From Marnyiella aurantia (lineage in GTDB: Bacteria > Bacteroidota > Bacteroidia > Flavobacteriales > Weeksellaceae): 64,000 bases of DNA. The position numbers and the translations under genes are program-made. The stretch lies in contig NZ_CP059472.1 in the NCBI RefSeq assembly GCF_014041915.1, positions 1,240,001 through 1,304,000 of the forward strand, written 5' to 3'. The notes beneath the pieces were generated by a model. That model was not told the DNA's origin, ran no database searches, and saw only the letters and a program-made list of their open reading frames with translations. Numbering within the stretch: position 1 is the first letter of the stretch; each line of letters opens with the position of its first letter. This document shows, piece after piece, positions 47,563 to 55,049 of this stretch.

Positions 47563-48102
47563 ATGAAAAAATTTAAACGATTTTTTTTGACACTATTATT
47601 TTTGGGAATTTTATATTTTCTAACTTCTTATTCAACTGAAAGTAAAAAATATGAAATACTAAACGAAATATTTACAGATACAGAATTCAAACCTGAAAAG
47701 ATTTGTATAATAAAAGAGAGTACCGATTTTGATAAAGAAATTTTTAACGAATTTGAATTTTACGACTTACTTTCAGTTTACAGTCAATTTGCAAATCAAA
47801 GTGCCAAAACAGATTTAAAAATAGATGACAAAATTCAAGAAAATAAAATTTCTGACACAAAAATAATTACGGATTGTAGTACTAAAATAAAAAAAATAAA
47901 AATAGATGAAAAAACTGAAAGATGGGGAACAAATTCAAATGCACAAATCTCACTGCCAGTCTTATCAATTGATAAAAAAACTGCAATAATTCAAATTAGT
48001 AATAATTGTGGAATGTTGTGTGGCGACACACATCTTTTCGTTTTCAAAAAAATCAATGGAAAATGGAAAGTAATAAATAAAAAAATGCTTAGAATAAGTT
48101 AG
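47563..48102 (+). CDS. Cassette 2: secreted/anchored hypothetical protein, 179 aa
   Basis: A basic N-terminus and one hydrophobic helix (FFLTLLFLGILYFLTSY) suggest a signal peptide or anchor. The rest is a Lys/Asp-rich soluble domain ending LFVFKKINGKWKVINKK. No family was recognised. The cassette starts GTTAGCTGCA at 47521 and closes with TGCAGCTAAC at 48112-48121. Composition is far more AT-rich than rlmD nearby. Confidence 0.65.
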   Translation: MKKFKRFFLTLLFLGILYFLTSYSTESKKYEILNEIFTDTEFKPEKICIIKESTDFDKEIFNEFEFYDLLSVYSQFANQSAKTDLKIDDKIQENKISDTKIITDCSTKIKKIKIDEKTERWGTNSNAQISLPVLSIDKKTAIIQISNNCGMLCGDTHLFVFKKINGKWKVINKKMLRIS

Positions 48103-48111
48103 AAAAAAACC

Positions 48112-48239
48112 TGCAGCTAACAAGGGTTTTGCGTCAGGCGGGCTGAAGTGCAAAATTCAACGGTAGTTTTTCAATTAAATTTTAGTAATAATATCAGCTT
48201 TTGTGCTTCGAAATCCCGCCCGAACGCAAAGCCCCGAAA
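48112..48239 (+). repeat. attC-like site of cassette 2
   Basis: TGCAGCTAAC complements the cassette start (10 of 10). Inner arms GGGTTTTGCGT and GGCGGG (from 48124) face CCCGCC and ACGCAAAGCCC (to 48234) with bulges. It is directly followed by the first 173-bp unit. Confidence 0.65.
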
Positions 48240-48412
48240 CGATGTGCAAAAGTTTCCGCTCCGCTCCAACTTTTGCACATCGAAGCGCGGATTACATCCG
48301 CAGCTGTGTCAAAGCGTTTTCGCTGTCGCAAAAACCTTCAACACATCTGCGGATTGGCAAAATTCCCTCAGGAAAGCAAGCTTTCAGAGGAAACTTCGCC
48401 AATCCGCGCTTC
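48240..48412 (+). repeat. 173-bp gene-less unit, copy 1
   Basis: It starts with a 15-bp perfect hairpin (CGATGTGCAAAAGTT, 13-base loop, complement). Nested arms follow: GAAGCGCGGATT with AATCCGCGCTTC, and ATCCGCAG with CTGCGGAT. It ends right before the GTT of the next cassette. It looks like an empty cassette: end plus attC body without a gene. Confidence 0.75.
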
Positions 48413-48443
48413 GTTGGCCACAATTATAAAAAACTGACAGACA

Positions 48444-49157
48444 ATGGATATACTTAATTTGATAGTTGGATTATTCATGATTGGGATTGGATTTTTAGTT
48501 AAATCCGCACCCGAATTGATTGCGGGATATAACACTATGCCCAAAGACAAAAAGAAAAATGTTGACATTGAAGGTTTATCGACTTTTATGCGCAATGGAT
48601 TAATCATTATAGGATTGTCAATTATAATCGGATATTATTTATTCAAATGGATTGGTTTTACAATGATTGCCAATTCAATGATTTTGATAGTGACTTTAGT
48701 CGGGGTAACAATTTTGGTTATAAATGCTCAGAAATTTGACAAAAACAAGACTAAGAAATCTAAACTGACATATTTTATTCTTGGATTGGTATTTTTATTC
48801 GTGATTGGGGTAATAACTTATGGATTTATCCCTTCAAAGACAATTTACGATAATGATACGATTCGATTTTCAGGAATGTACGGATTTGATATAAGTATTG
48901 GCGAAATTGATAATGTTGAGCTTTCTAATGAATTACCGACAATTAAAATGCGGACTAATGGATTTAGTTTCGGTAATATCAAAAAAGGGTTTTTCAAGCT
49001 TGATAAATTTGGCAAAAGTAGATTGTTAATTCATTCTGATTTATTTCCATATTTGATAATGACCAAAAATAATGGGGACAAAATTATCATCAATTTCAAA
49101 GATAAAATTGAAACAGAAAAGACATTCAACAAGATTAAAACAATGATAGACAAATAA
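48444..49157 (+). CDS. Cassette 3: DUF3784-like membrane protein with PH-like C-terminus
   Basis: 237 aa. Four hydrophobic helices in residues 1-135, with AGYNTMPKDKKKNVDIEGL between the first two as in DUF3784 proteins. A C-terminal domain of about 95 residues follows with bacterial PH-like strands (IRFSGMYGFDISIGEIDNV). DUF3784 and SdpI-like proteins often share company; function unknown. Cassette start GTTGGCCACA (48413), end TGTGGCCAAC (49163-49172). Confidence 0.7.
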   Translation: MDILNLIVGLFMIGIGFLVKSAPELIAGYNTMPKDKKKNVDIEGLSTFMRNGLIIIGLSIIIGYYLFKWIGFTMIANSMILIVTLVGVTILVINAQKFDKNKTKKSKLTYFILGLVFLFVIGVITYGFIPSKTIYDNDTIRFSGMYGFDISIGEIDNVELSNELPTIKMRTNGFSFGNIKKGFFKLDKFGKSRLLIHSDLFPYLIMTKNNGDKIIINFKDKIETEKTFNKIKTMIDK

Positions 49158-49162
49158 ATAAC

Positions 49163-49287
49163 TGTGGCCAACACACAATATAGCCAATAAGGGTTTCAGA
49201 GGTATGCGAAGGTTTGTAGCCCGCTTCAACTTTTCGTGTAACTTGACTGGAAATCGCCCGCAAACCCTTACTGGCCATATTGTCAAA
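49163..49287 (+). repeat. attC-like site of cassette 3
   Basis: TGTGGCCAAC complements the cassette start (10 of 10). The arm at 49175-49196 faces the arm at 49262-49283 with 20 of 22 positions paired (ACAATAT, GCCA, TAAGGGTTT cores). Directly followed by the second 173-bp unit. Confidence 0.72.
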
Positions 49288-49460
49288 CGATGTGCAAAAG
49301 TTTCCGCTCCGCTCCAACTTTTGCACATCGAAGCGCGGATTACATCCGCAGCTGTGTTAAAGCGTTTTCGCTGTCGCAAAAACCTTCAACACATCTGCGG
49401 ATTGGCAAAATTCCCTCAGGAAAGCAAGCTTTCAGAGGAAACTTCGCCAATCCGCGCTTC
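49288..49460 (+). repeat. 173-bp gene-less unit, copy 2
   Basis: Same as copy 1 except one C-to-T change in the GTGTxAAAGCG segment (shared with copy 3). It abuts an attC-like body upstream and a GTT cassette start downstream. Confidence 0.75.
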
Positions 49461-49499
49461 GTTGTACGCAATTTAGATAAAAGTGTCACCAAAAGAAAA

Positions 49500-49985
49500 A
49501 TGAATATAAAATCGCTTATTTTTTTCTCAGCATTCGTTGTTTTTTCCTGTGATAAAAAGCGAGATTTACTAACAAAACCTGACACTAATAATTATTGGGA
49601 TGAACTAATAATTGAAACTAGATTTCAAAAACTAACGATTTCAAAATTTTCTGATTCCGCAGAGTTTGAAAATATCATATTCAGCAAGGAAGTTTATAAT
49701 ATTCCGCCTAAATATGAGATTGAAAAAACTGAATTACAAAAACTATTTTTTACTAAAGCAGAGAAAGACAGTTTATCCAAATTCATTTATCAAGCTATAA
49801 CTACTCCTGAATTTACAAATCGTCTTGCAACGGGTTATGTTGGAAACGTTAAATTTAGTTATAAAAAAGAAAATATGAATTTAACTTGTGAATATAAATC
49901 TGTGGGAGACTGGACAGAAGTCTCTGAAAACACCCATAAAATTTTTATTATAATTAATTCAAGAATTCCAATATCGCGACAATAA
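49500..49985 (+). CDS. Cassette 4: hypothetical lipoprotein, 161 aa
   Basis: Lipobox FFSAFVVFSCDKKRD places the lipid Cys near residue 17. The body is a charged alpha/beta domain with no recognised family. The frame continues open upstream through the 173-bp unit, but that part is repeat sequence; the ATG at 49500 begins a proper signal peptide. Cassette start GTTGTACGCA (49461), end TGCGTACAAC (49988-49997). Confidence 0.65.
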   Translation: MNIKSLIFFSAFVVFSCDKKRDLLTKPDTNNYWDELIIETRFQKLTISKFSDSAEFENIIFSKEVYNIPPKYEIEKTELQKLFFTKAEKDSLSKFIYQAITTPEFTNRLATGYVGNVKFSYKKENMNLTCEYKSVGDWTEVSENTHKIFIIINSRIPISRQ

Positions 49986-49987
49986 AC

Positions 49988-50112
49988 TGCGTACAACAAA
50001 GTATTTCTAATAGCGGGGTTGAAGTTTACATCATGAAGATTTTCGTTAGTTGTTCTTTTTGTTATATTTACAAAAACCCGTTATCATAATCCCCGCCAAC
50101 AGAAATACCCAA
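49988..50112 (+). repeat. attC-like site of cassette 4 (type 2 body, copy 1)
   Basis: TGCGTACAAC complements the cassette start. GTATTTCTAATAGCGGGGTT (50001-50020) faces AATCCCCGCCAACAGAAATAC (50088-50108). The same body recurs at 51305 and 54148. The junction to the next cassette reads AAATTG instead of GTTG. Confidence 0.72.
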
Positions 50113-50125
50113 ATTGTACGCAATT

Positions 50126-50449
50126 ATGAGAACTCCGACCGAAACATATCTACAGAAGGCTTGGTCTGACCCATTGGGCAATGTGACAATTGACGACGTA
50201 AAAACTGCTATTGAAGAAATTCAAGAAATGGATGAGGAACACGGTGCTTTCTGGGTGGGAGTTATTTATGACGAGGAGAACGTTTTAGAAACGAGTAAAG
50301 ACTTGAACGTAATCGCAGTATTTTCAGATGACCCAGAAGTTCAATTTAGAAAGCAAGCAGACAACTGGACACAGATAGAAAACTTATATAGTATGTTTTT
50401 AAAAGGCGACCTAGAAGCAGTAAAGACCGCATTGAAAAATGAAGAATAA
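50126..50449 (+). CDS. Cassette 5: small acidic cytosolic protein, 107 aa
   Basis: No signal peptide or membrane span. Acidic, with DEEHGAFWVGVIYDEE and a C-terminal ENLYSMFLKGDLEAVKTALK. The look is that of a small immunity-like protein, but I do not recognise a family. Cassette start TTGTACGCA (50114), end TGCGTACAAC (50451-50460), the same terminal sequence as cassette 4. Confidence 0.65.
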   Translation: MRTPTETYLQKAWSDPLGNVTIDDVKTAIEEIQEMDEEHGAFWVGVIYDEENVLETSKDLNVIAVFSDDPEVQFRKQADNWTQIENLYSMFLKGDLEAVKTALKNEE

Positions 50450-50450
50450 C

Positions 50451-50519
50451 TGCGTACAACAAATAGTATTGCGCTATTTTTCAACCCACATGGGCGACAC
50501 GCACAGCGCAAACTATAAT
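50451..50519 (+). repeat. Short attC-like site of cassette 5
   Basis: Only 69 bases. TGCGTACAAC then AATAGTATTGCGCT facing AGCGCAAACTAT with one bulge. It has the size of compact classical attC sites and leads into the third 173-bp unit. Confidence 0.65.
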
Positions 50520-50692
50520 CGATGTGCAAAAGTTTCCGCTCCGCTCCAACTTTTGCACATCGAAGCGCGGATTACATCCGCAGCTGTGTTAAAGCGTTTT
50601 CGCTGTCGCAAAAACCTTCAACACATCTGCGGATTGGCAAAATTCCCTCAGGAAAGCAAGCTTTCAGAGGAAACTTCGCCAATCCGCGCTTC
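50520..50692 (+). repeat. 173-bp gene-less unit, copy 3
   Basis: Identical by eye to copy 2. It lies between the short attC-like site of cassette 5 and the GTTAGCAG start of cassette 6. Confidence 0.75.
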
Positions 50693-50722
50693 GTTAGCAG
50701 AAATGTTAAAACGAGATTCCGT

Positions 50723-51301
50723 ATGAAATATGTTTTCACAATTATCCTTCTGATTATTGCAACCGTAGGTTGTGAAAAGAAAATTAATTCTAATGAGGCA
50801 GATTTGGTAAAGTTTGGTTATTATCCACCCTTTATTCAGCATTTTGAAATCATTGCGAATCTGGGTGACAAATCTCTCATATTTTATAATCCCTCGAAAT
50901 ATTCGATTCCTCCGCCTCCTCCTCCGCACAAAGATGCAAATGATAAGGAATTAGAAAGAAGAAGAATTGAACATCAGCAATTCATACACGATAATCCAAA
51001 ATTGGAACCTGAATATTTAGAATTAAATGAAGAAGAGATAAAGGCCATTCAAAAAATTATTACTTCTTTCAAAGAGAATGATTTTAAAGAGGACCAAAAA
51101 GGATATCCCGTAATGGATGGCGCAAACACTAATACAGTAATTGTGTTAAACGATCATCGAATCTATTCTATTGGTGGTTATGAAGGAACGAATAATACAA
51201 AAAAAGAACATGAACTAACGTCAAAATTATTCAGCTTATTTAAACTGAAGAGCAAATCTAGAATAAATAGGCAATTTATTCAAAAACTTGAGAAAAGATA
51301 A
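50723..51301 (+). CDS. Cassette 6: hypothetical lipoprotein, 192 aa
   Basis: Lipobox ILLIIATVGCEKK (Cys17), a Pro run (PPPPPPHK) near residue 65, and a soluble domain with VIVLNDHRIYSIGGYEG. No family was recognised. Cassette start GTTAGCAGAA (50693), end TTCTGCTAAC (51305-51314). Confidence 0.65.
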   Translation: MKYVFTIILLIIATVGCEKKINSNEADLVKFGYYPPFIQHFEIIANLGDKSLIFYNPSKYSIPPPPPPHKDANDKELERRRIEHQQFIHDNPKLEPEYLELNEEEIKAIQKIITSFKENDFKEDQKGYPVMDGANTNTVIVLNDHRIYSIGGYEGTNNTKKEHELTSKLFSLFKLKSKSRINRQFIQKLEKR

Positions 51302-51304
51302 CAC

Positions 51305-51429
51305 TTCTGCTAACCTGGTATTTCTATTAGCGGGGTTAAAGTTTACATCATGAAGATTTTGCTAATTGTTCTTTCTGTTATATTTATAAAAACCAGTTAT
51401 CTTAATCCCCGCCAACAGAAATACCCAAC
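51305..51429 (+). repeat. attC-like site of cassette 6 (type 2 body, copy 2)
   Basis: TTCTGCTAAC complements the cassette start (10 of 10). GTATTTCTATTAGCGGGGTT (51318-51337) faces AATCCCCGCCAACAGAAATAC (51404-51424). Followed by the fourth 173-bp unit. Confidence 0.72.
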
Positions 51430-51602
51430 CGATGTGCAAAAGTTTCCGCTCCGCTCCAACTTTTGCACATCGAAGCGCGGATTACATCCGCAGCTGTGTC
51501 AAAGCGTTTTCGCTGTCGCAAAAACCTTCAACACATCTGCGGATTGGCAAAATTCCCTCAGGAAAGCAAGCTTTCAGAGGAAACTTCGCCAATCCGCGCT
51601 TC
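51430..51602 (+). repeat. 173-bp gene-less unit, copy 4
   Basis: Identical by eye to copy 1 (C variant). It ends before the GTTAGCAG start of cassette 7. Confidence 0.75.
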
Positions 51603-51634
51603 GTTAGCAGACATTTTAAAAGACAACTCTCGAT

Positions 51635-52333
51635 ATGAAAAAATTTTTATCATTAACATTATTTTCCTTTTTTATTCTTAATTGCAATGCCCAAAAGATG
51701 TATATTAAAGATAATAATCTTAAGCGTGCTTTAATTGAACAAATTGACAAAAACTCCAATGGAGAAATAGAAGAAAGTGAAGTTTTGGAGACAAAAAAAC
51801 TTAGACTTGACGAAAAAAATATTTCTGATATTTCTGGACTTGAAAAGTTTAAAAATTTGACTTATCTAAATTTAAGAAAAAATCAAATTTCGGATTTTTC
51901 AAAACTTAACAAGTTAGAAAGTTTAGAAGAATTAATAATTGGTGATAACAAAAACGTTGAAAAACTTAATCTTAAAAATCTAAATAATCTTGTTGGGCTT
52001 TATGCATTCAGACTTGGTTTAAAAGAAATAAAACTAAATTCATCAAAGATTAAAAATTTATACTTGCAGGACAATGAATTTTTAAAATTTGAAACAAAAA
52101 AATTCCCTGAATTATATACATTAAATTTGGACGGTTGCAAACAATTAACAGAATTAGATCTGACTCAAAATCCTAATCTTGGACAGATTTACCTTTTAAA
52201 TACTGCAATAAAAAAACTAAATGTTGCAGGAAATCCTGTTTTGAAAACTATGTATATAGAAAATGAAGTTGAATTATTAAAAAACAAAAATCAAGAAAGA
52301 TTAAAACCAGCACCAATAATTATTCAAAACTAA
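51635..52333 (+). CDS. Cassette 7: leucine-rich-repeat lipoprotein, 232 aa
   Basis: Signal with Cys at about 16 (FFILNCNAQK), an EF-hand-like loop (DKNSNGEIEESE), then leucine-rich repeats (ISGLEKFKNLTYLNLRKNQI and later units). Such proteins mediate protein-protein contacts. Cassette start GTTAGCAGAC (51603), end GTCTGCTAAC (52338-52347), matching over 10 bases. Confidence 0.72.
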   Translation: MKKFLSLTLFSFFILNCNAQKMYIKDNNLKRALIEQIDKNSNGEIEESEVLETKKLRLDEKNISDISGLEKFKNLTYLNLRKNQISDFSKLNKLESLEELIIGDNKNVEKLNLKNLNNLVGLYAFRLGLKEIKLNSSKIKNLYLQDNEFLKFETKKFPELYTLNLDGCKQLTELDLTQNPNLGQIYLLNTAIKKLNVAGNPVLKTMYIENEVELLKNKNQERLKPAPIIIQN

Positions 52334-52337
52334 AAAC

Positions 52338-52357
52338 GTCTGCTAACAAGGGTAACC
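52338..52357 (+). repeat. Truncated attC-like site of cassette 7
   Basis: GTCTGCTAAC followed by only AAGGGTAACC before the IS end. The hairpin body is missing or lies beyond the IS, so the site is probably split or shortened by the insertion. Confidence 0.5.
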
Positions 52358-54147
52358 GTTGCACAACTTCAAACTTCAGCGTCTAGTTCTTGGAAACCTA
52401 TAAAAACAACCTCTTTTAAAGCGATTTAAGAGAGGTTTTTGTTTTTGCCGGTGAAAGTTTTCGGATTTTCCGGTGGCTTAAATTTGAACAGGTGAAGCCG
52501 TGGCGAGGAGGTACCGCCAAACCCAAACTTCCCTTTTGGAAGGTTCATGATTTGAATGTTGCGGTGAATTTTGCGGGTAATAAACTTCAGGTATTTTTTC
52601 AGGTTGTAGGTCAGCGCAGCCATCAGGACGTGTTTGTTGGCTTGACTCATGCCGCGGGAATTAATCCGTTTCATGTTGTGATGGTTGATGAGGGTTCCCA
52701 GCACCGGCTCTACGCGCGAACTCCGCCGCTTGGTAAGGAAACGTGTGTAATTGGGATCGCGCCGCAGTTTTTCGTGCATTTCATCGTACAGGGGTTTGTG
52801 GATGCTGTCTTCTATCTTCTTGAACTTCGTGACCTTGCCGCAACACTCCGCTCTCAGCGGGCAGTCACTACAGGCGCGCTCGCTGCTGCGGTAACTCTTC
52901 TTTCGGTAACCCTTGCTGTCGGTCAGGATTCTTTTGAAGGGCAAAACGGCATGGTTTCCGCCTTTTTGGGTGCAGCGGTAATAATCTTCTTCTTCACTTT
53001 CTCCTTTTACAAATTCAAACCCTTCCCGCTCGGGCTTGTATTGCCCGAAGTTTGGGATGTAGGCATTGATGCCTCTTTCTTTGCAGTACTTTAAAGACTC
53101 GCCGCTGCTGTAGCCGGCATCGGCTAGGACTTCTTCGGTCTGCATTTGGTTAAGGGAAAGATTTTCAAGCGTCTGGTTCATAATCTCCGGGAAGATCACG
53201 CTGTCTTTGCTGCCCGAAGTACTCGCGCAGGCGCCGGTAATTACATGATGCGCATCGTCCACAGCCAGCTGTCCGGAATAATTTAATTGGCGTGCTTTAC
53301 CGGGTTTTACCGAGATTTTCGCATCGGGATCGGTTGGGCTGTAATGGGTGTGGTTGCTCAGGTATTTGGGGCGGATGGTATTGCCGTCCTCGTCTTTTCT
53401 TTCGCTTCTATTGTTGCCGGGCATGCCTTTGTAGGCTTCTTCTTTCCAGGCGTGGTGCTGCTCCACCAGTTTCTTTCGGGTGGATGTGGTTTTAAATTCG
53501 CTGTTTTCTTCCAGCTCATCCACGAACGCCGAAGCATCCTCCAGAACTTCTTTTTCCACCAAAGAGTCCATACTTGCATTGGCTTTGATGAAGGCCGAGT
53601 CCACGGCCTGCCGTTTGCCCCGGACCATTCCTTTCTCCACACAAAGCGAAAGGACTTTCCTGAAGAGTTCCAGAAAAAGTTCCTCACCAAAAAGCTGCCG
53701 TGTACGGCTCAGCGTGGAATGCCAGGGAAGTTCCTCGTCCAGGTCATACCCCAGAAAGAGGCGCACATCCAGGCTGTTGCTGCAATACCGCAGTAAAGCC
53801 CGGTCGCTGTTGATGTTGTTGAGATAGCCTACCAGCAGGATCTTAAAGAAAACCACGGGATCAATGCTGGCCTGACCTTCTTTCCCGTAATAGTTTCTGG
53901 TGGCTTTGTAGGGAAAATCCAAACCGAGTTCAGACTGGATTTTCCTGTAGAAATTATCTTCCGGCACCAAGGCGTCCAGACTGAGCTGATAGAAGATCTT
54001 CGGTGTGAATTTTTTCTTTCCCTGCATAATTAAAATTAGAAAAAATATTCTGCATATACAACTGTTTTTCAACTATTTATAACAATATAAATGCGGTTTA
54101 AGCTGCAGTCCACCCTTTTTAAGTATATTTGATTGAAGTTGTGCAAC
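52358..54147. mobile_element. IS1182-family insertion sequence, 1790 bp
   Basis: Bounded by a perfect 15-bp terminal inverted repeat, GTTGCACAACTTCAA (52358-52372) and its complement (54133-54147). It holds one transposase gene on the minus strand and a terminator hairpin inside the left end (52409-52441, AACCTCTTTTAAA/TTTAAGAGAGGTT). No target duplication is evident. Both ends carry GTT...AAC, like cassette boundaries. Confidence 0.85.
52426..54027 (-). CDS. IS1182-family transposase
   Basis: 533 aa from the ATG at 54027 (MQGKKKFTPKIFYQLSLDAL). N-terminal DUF772-type region (YLNNINSDRALLRYCSNSLD), DDE residues in RQAVDSAFIKANA, VLADAGYSSGESL and a late VEPVLGTLINHHNMKRI. A Cys cluster CSDCPLRAECC lies near residue 410. 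Intact, so the element may be active. GC content is higher than in the surrounding cassettes. Confidence 0.93.
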   Translation of the reverse strand: MQGKKKFTPKIFYQLSLDALVPEDNFYRKIQSELGLDFPYKATRNYYGKEGQASIDPVVFFKILLVGYLNNINSDRALLRYCSNSLDVRLFLGYDLDEELPWHSTLSRTRQLFGEELFLELFRKVLSLCVEKGMVRGKRQAVDSAFIKANASMDSLVEKEVLEDASAFVDELEENSEFKTTSTRKKLVEQHHAWKEEAYKGMPGNNRSERKDEDGNTIRPKYLSNHTHYSPTDPDAKISVKPGKARQLNYSGQLAVDDAHHVITGACASTSGSKDSVIFPEIMNQTLENLSLNQMQTEEVLADAGYSSGESLKYCKERGINAYIPNFGQYKPEREGFEFVKGESEEEDYYRCTQKGGNHAVLPFKRILTDSKGYRKKSYRSSERACSDCPLRAECCGKVTKFKKIEDSIHKPLYDEMHEKLRRDPNYTRFLTKRRSSRVEPVLGTLINHHNMKRINSRGMSQANKHVLMAALTYNLKKYLKFITRKIHRNIQIMNLPKGKFGFGGTSSPRLHLFKFKPPENPKTFTGKNKNLS

Positions 54148-54270
54148 AGGCACAATGTATTTCTATTAGCGGGGTTGAAGTTTACATCATGAAGATTTTC
54201 GCTTGTTGTTCATTTTGTTATATTTACAAAAACCCGTTATCATAATCCCCGCCAACAGAAATACCCAAAC
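54148..54270 (+). repeat. attC-like site right of the IS (type 2 body, copy 3)
   Basis: GTATTTCTATTAGCGGGGTT (54157-54176) faces AATCCCCGCCAACAGAAATAC (54244-54264), and the next cassette starts at GTT 54271. Nine bases (AGGCACAAT) separate it from the AAC at the IS end, where the other copies have three. Its own gene is missing; it may be the displaced right part of the cassette 7 site or of a lost cassette. Confidence 0.65.
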
Positions 54271-54285
54271 GTTACCAGTAATGCT

Positions 54286-54957
54286 ATGACAGACTACGAA
54301 CTTAAAAATATCGACCCAGACGACATTAACGATTTACTCGTTAAGGTTGAAAAGTCATTTAACATTAAGTTTGGCGACACTGAACTAATGCATATTTCGA
54401 GTTTTGGTGAACTCTGTGACCACATAGCAAATAAAATCCAACTTGACAATTCTGACGACTGCACAAGTCAACAAGCATTTTATAAAATACGTGACGCAAT
54501 TTCATCGACACTTCAAATCGACAATAAAACAATCTCGACTGACTTTGCACTTGTTGACCTATTACCACGACAAAGCAGACGATCAAGAACTAAGAAATTA
54601 GAAAAGCATTTAGGTATTAAACTTAACATTTTGCGACCACCTCACTGGATGACAGTAACTCTCGTAATTATATTTCTTGCGTCTCTAATTGGACTTTACT
54701 TTATGTGGCAAATAGGGCTTTCAGGACTTTTATTTTCAATCGGTGGACTTTGGCTCGCAAACAAAATTGGAAGCGAGCTTGACTTGCAAACGGTCGGACA
54801 AGTTGCAGAAAAAATGACACGAGAAAATTACTTAAAGTCAAGAAGAAACCCAAGGACATTTAATAAAAATGAAATTGAAAAAGTATTGACTGAATGGTTC
54901 AGTGAAGAATTTGATTTAGACAAAAATAAATTATCGAGAGAAGCAAAATTTGTATGA
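54286..54957 (+). CDS. Cassette 8: ACP-like domain plus two membrane helices, 223 aa
   Basis: Residues 1-60 (VKVEKSFNIKFGDTELMHIS) resemble the helical acyl-carrier-protein fold but lack a clear phosphopantetheine Ser motif. Two hydrophobic helices lie around 120-160 (VTLVIIFLASLIGLYFMW). A C-terminal helical segment has VLTEWFSEEFDLDKNKL. Similar proteins are widespread and unnamed in flavobacteria, by memory. Cassette start GTTACCAGTA (54271), end TACTGGTAATAAC (54975-54987). Confidence 0.65.
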   Translation: MTDYELKNIDPDDINDLLVKVEKSFNIKFGDTELMHISSFGELCDHIANKIQLDNSDDCTSQQAFYKIRDAISSTLQIDNKTISTDFALVDLLPRQSRRSRTKKLEKHLGIKLNILRPPHWMTVTLVIIFLASLIGLYFMWQIGLSGLLFSIGGLWLANKIGSELDLQTVGQVAEKMTRENYLKSRRNPRTFNKNEIEKVLTEWFSEEFDLDKNKLSREAKFV

Positions 54958-54974
54958 CAAAAAGAGAAAGCACC

Positions 54975-55049
54975 TACTGGTAATAACTAAGCTTTCGTCT
55001 TGTCCGCAGGACACGAAATCGAAGATTCGCCGAAGGCAGATGAAAGCCC
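54975..55049 (+). repeat. attC-like site of cassette 8, last in the array
   Basis: TACTGGTAATAAC complements GTTACCAGTA with a 3-base insertion. AAGCTTTCGTCT (54989-55000) faces AGATGAAAGCCC-type sequence (55038-55049). The site ends at a new GTT (55050, GTTGAACGG) that opens on no intact cassette gene. Confidence 0.6.

Noticed and set aside
48148-48457. Open frames of 60-100 codons across the 173-bp units, repeated in all copies (start MCKSFRSAPTFAHRS).
   Set aside because: They arise from the same inverted-repeat DNA in several frames and run into cassette genes only by chance; no ribosome site, no codon signature.
52492-53094. 200-codon plus-strand frame with membrane-like segments.
   Set aside because: Antisense to the intact IS1182 transposase.
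46976-55049. CRISPR array, because of regularly recurring repeats.
   Set aside because: Repeats are 70-173 bp hairpins, the intervals are whole genes of 320-720 bp, and no Cas gene is present.
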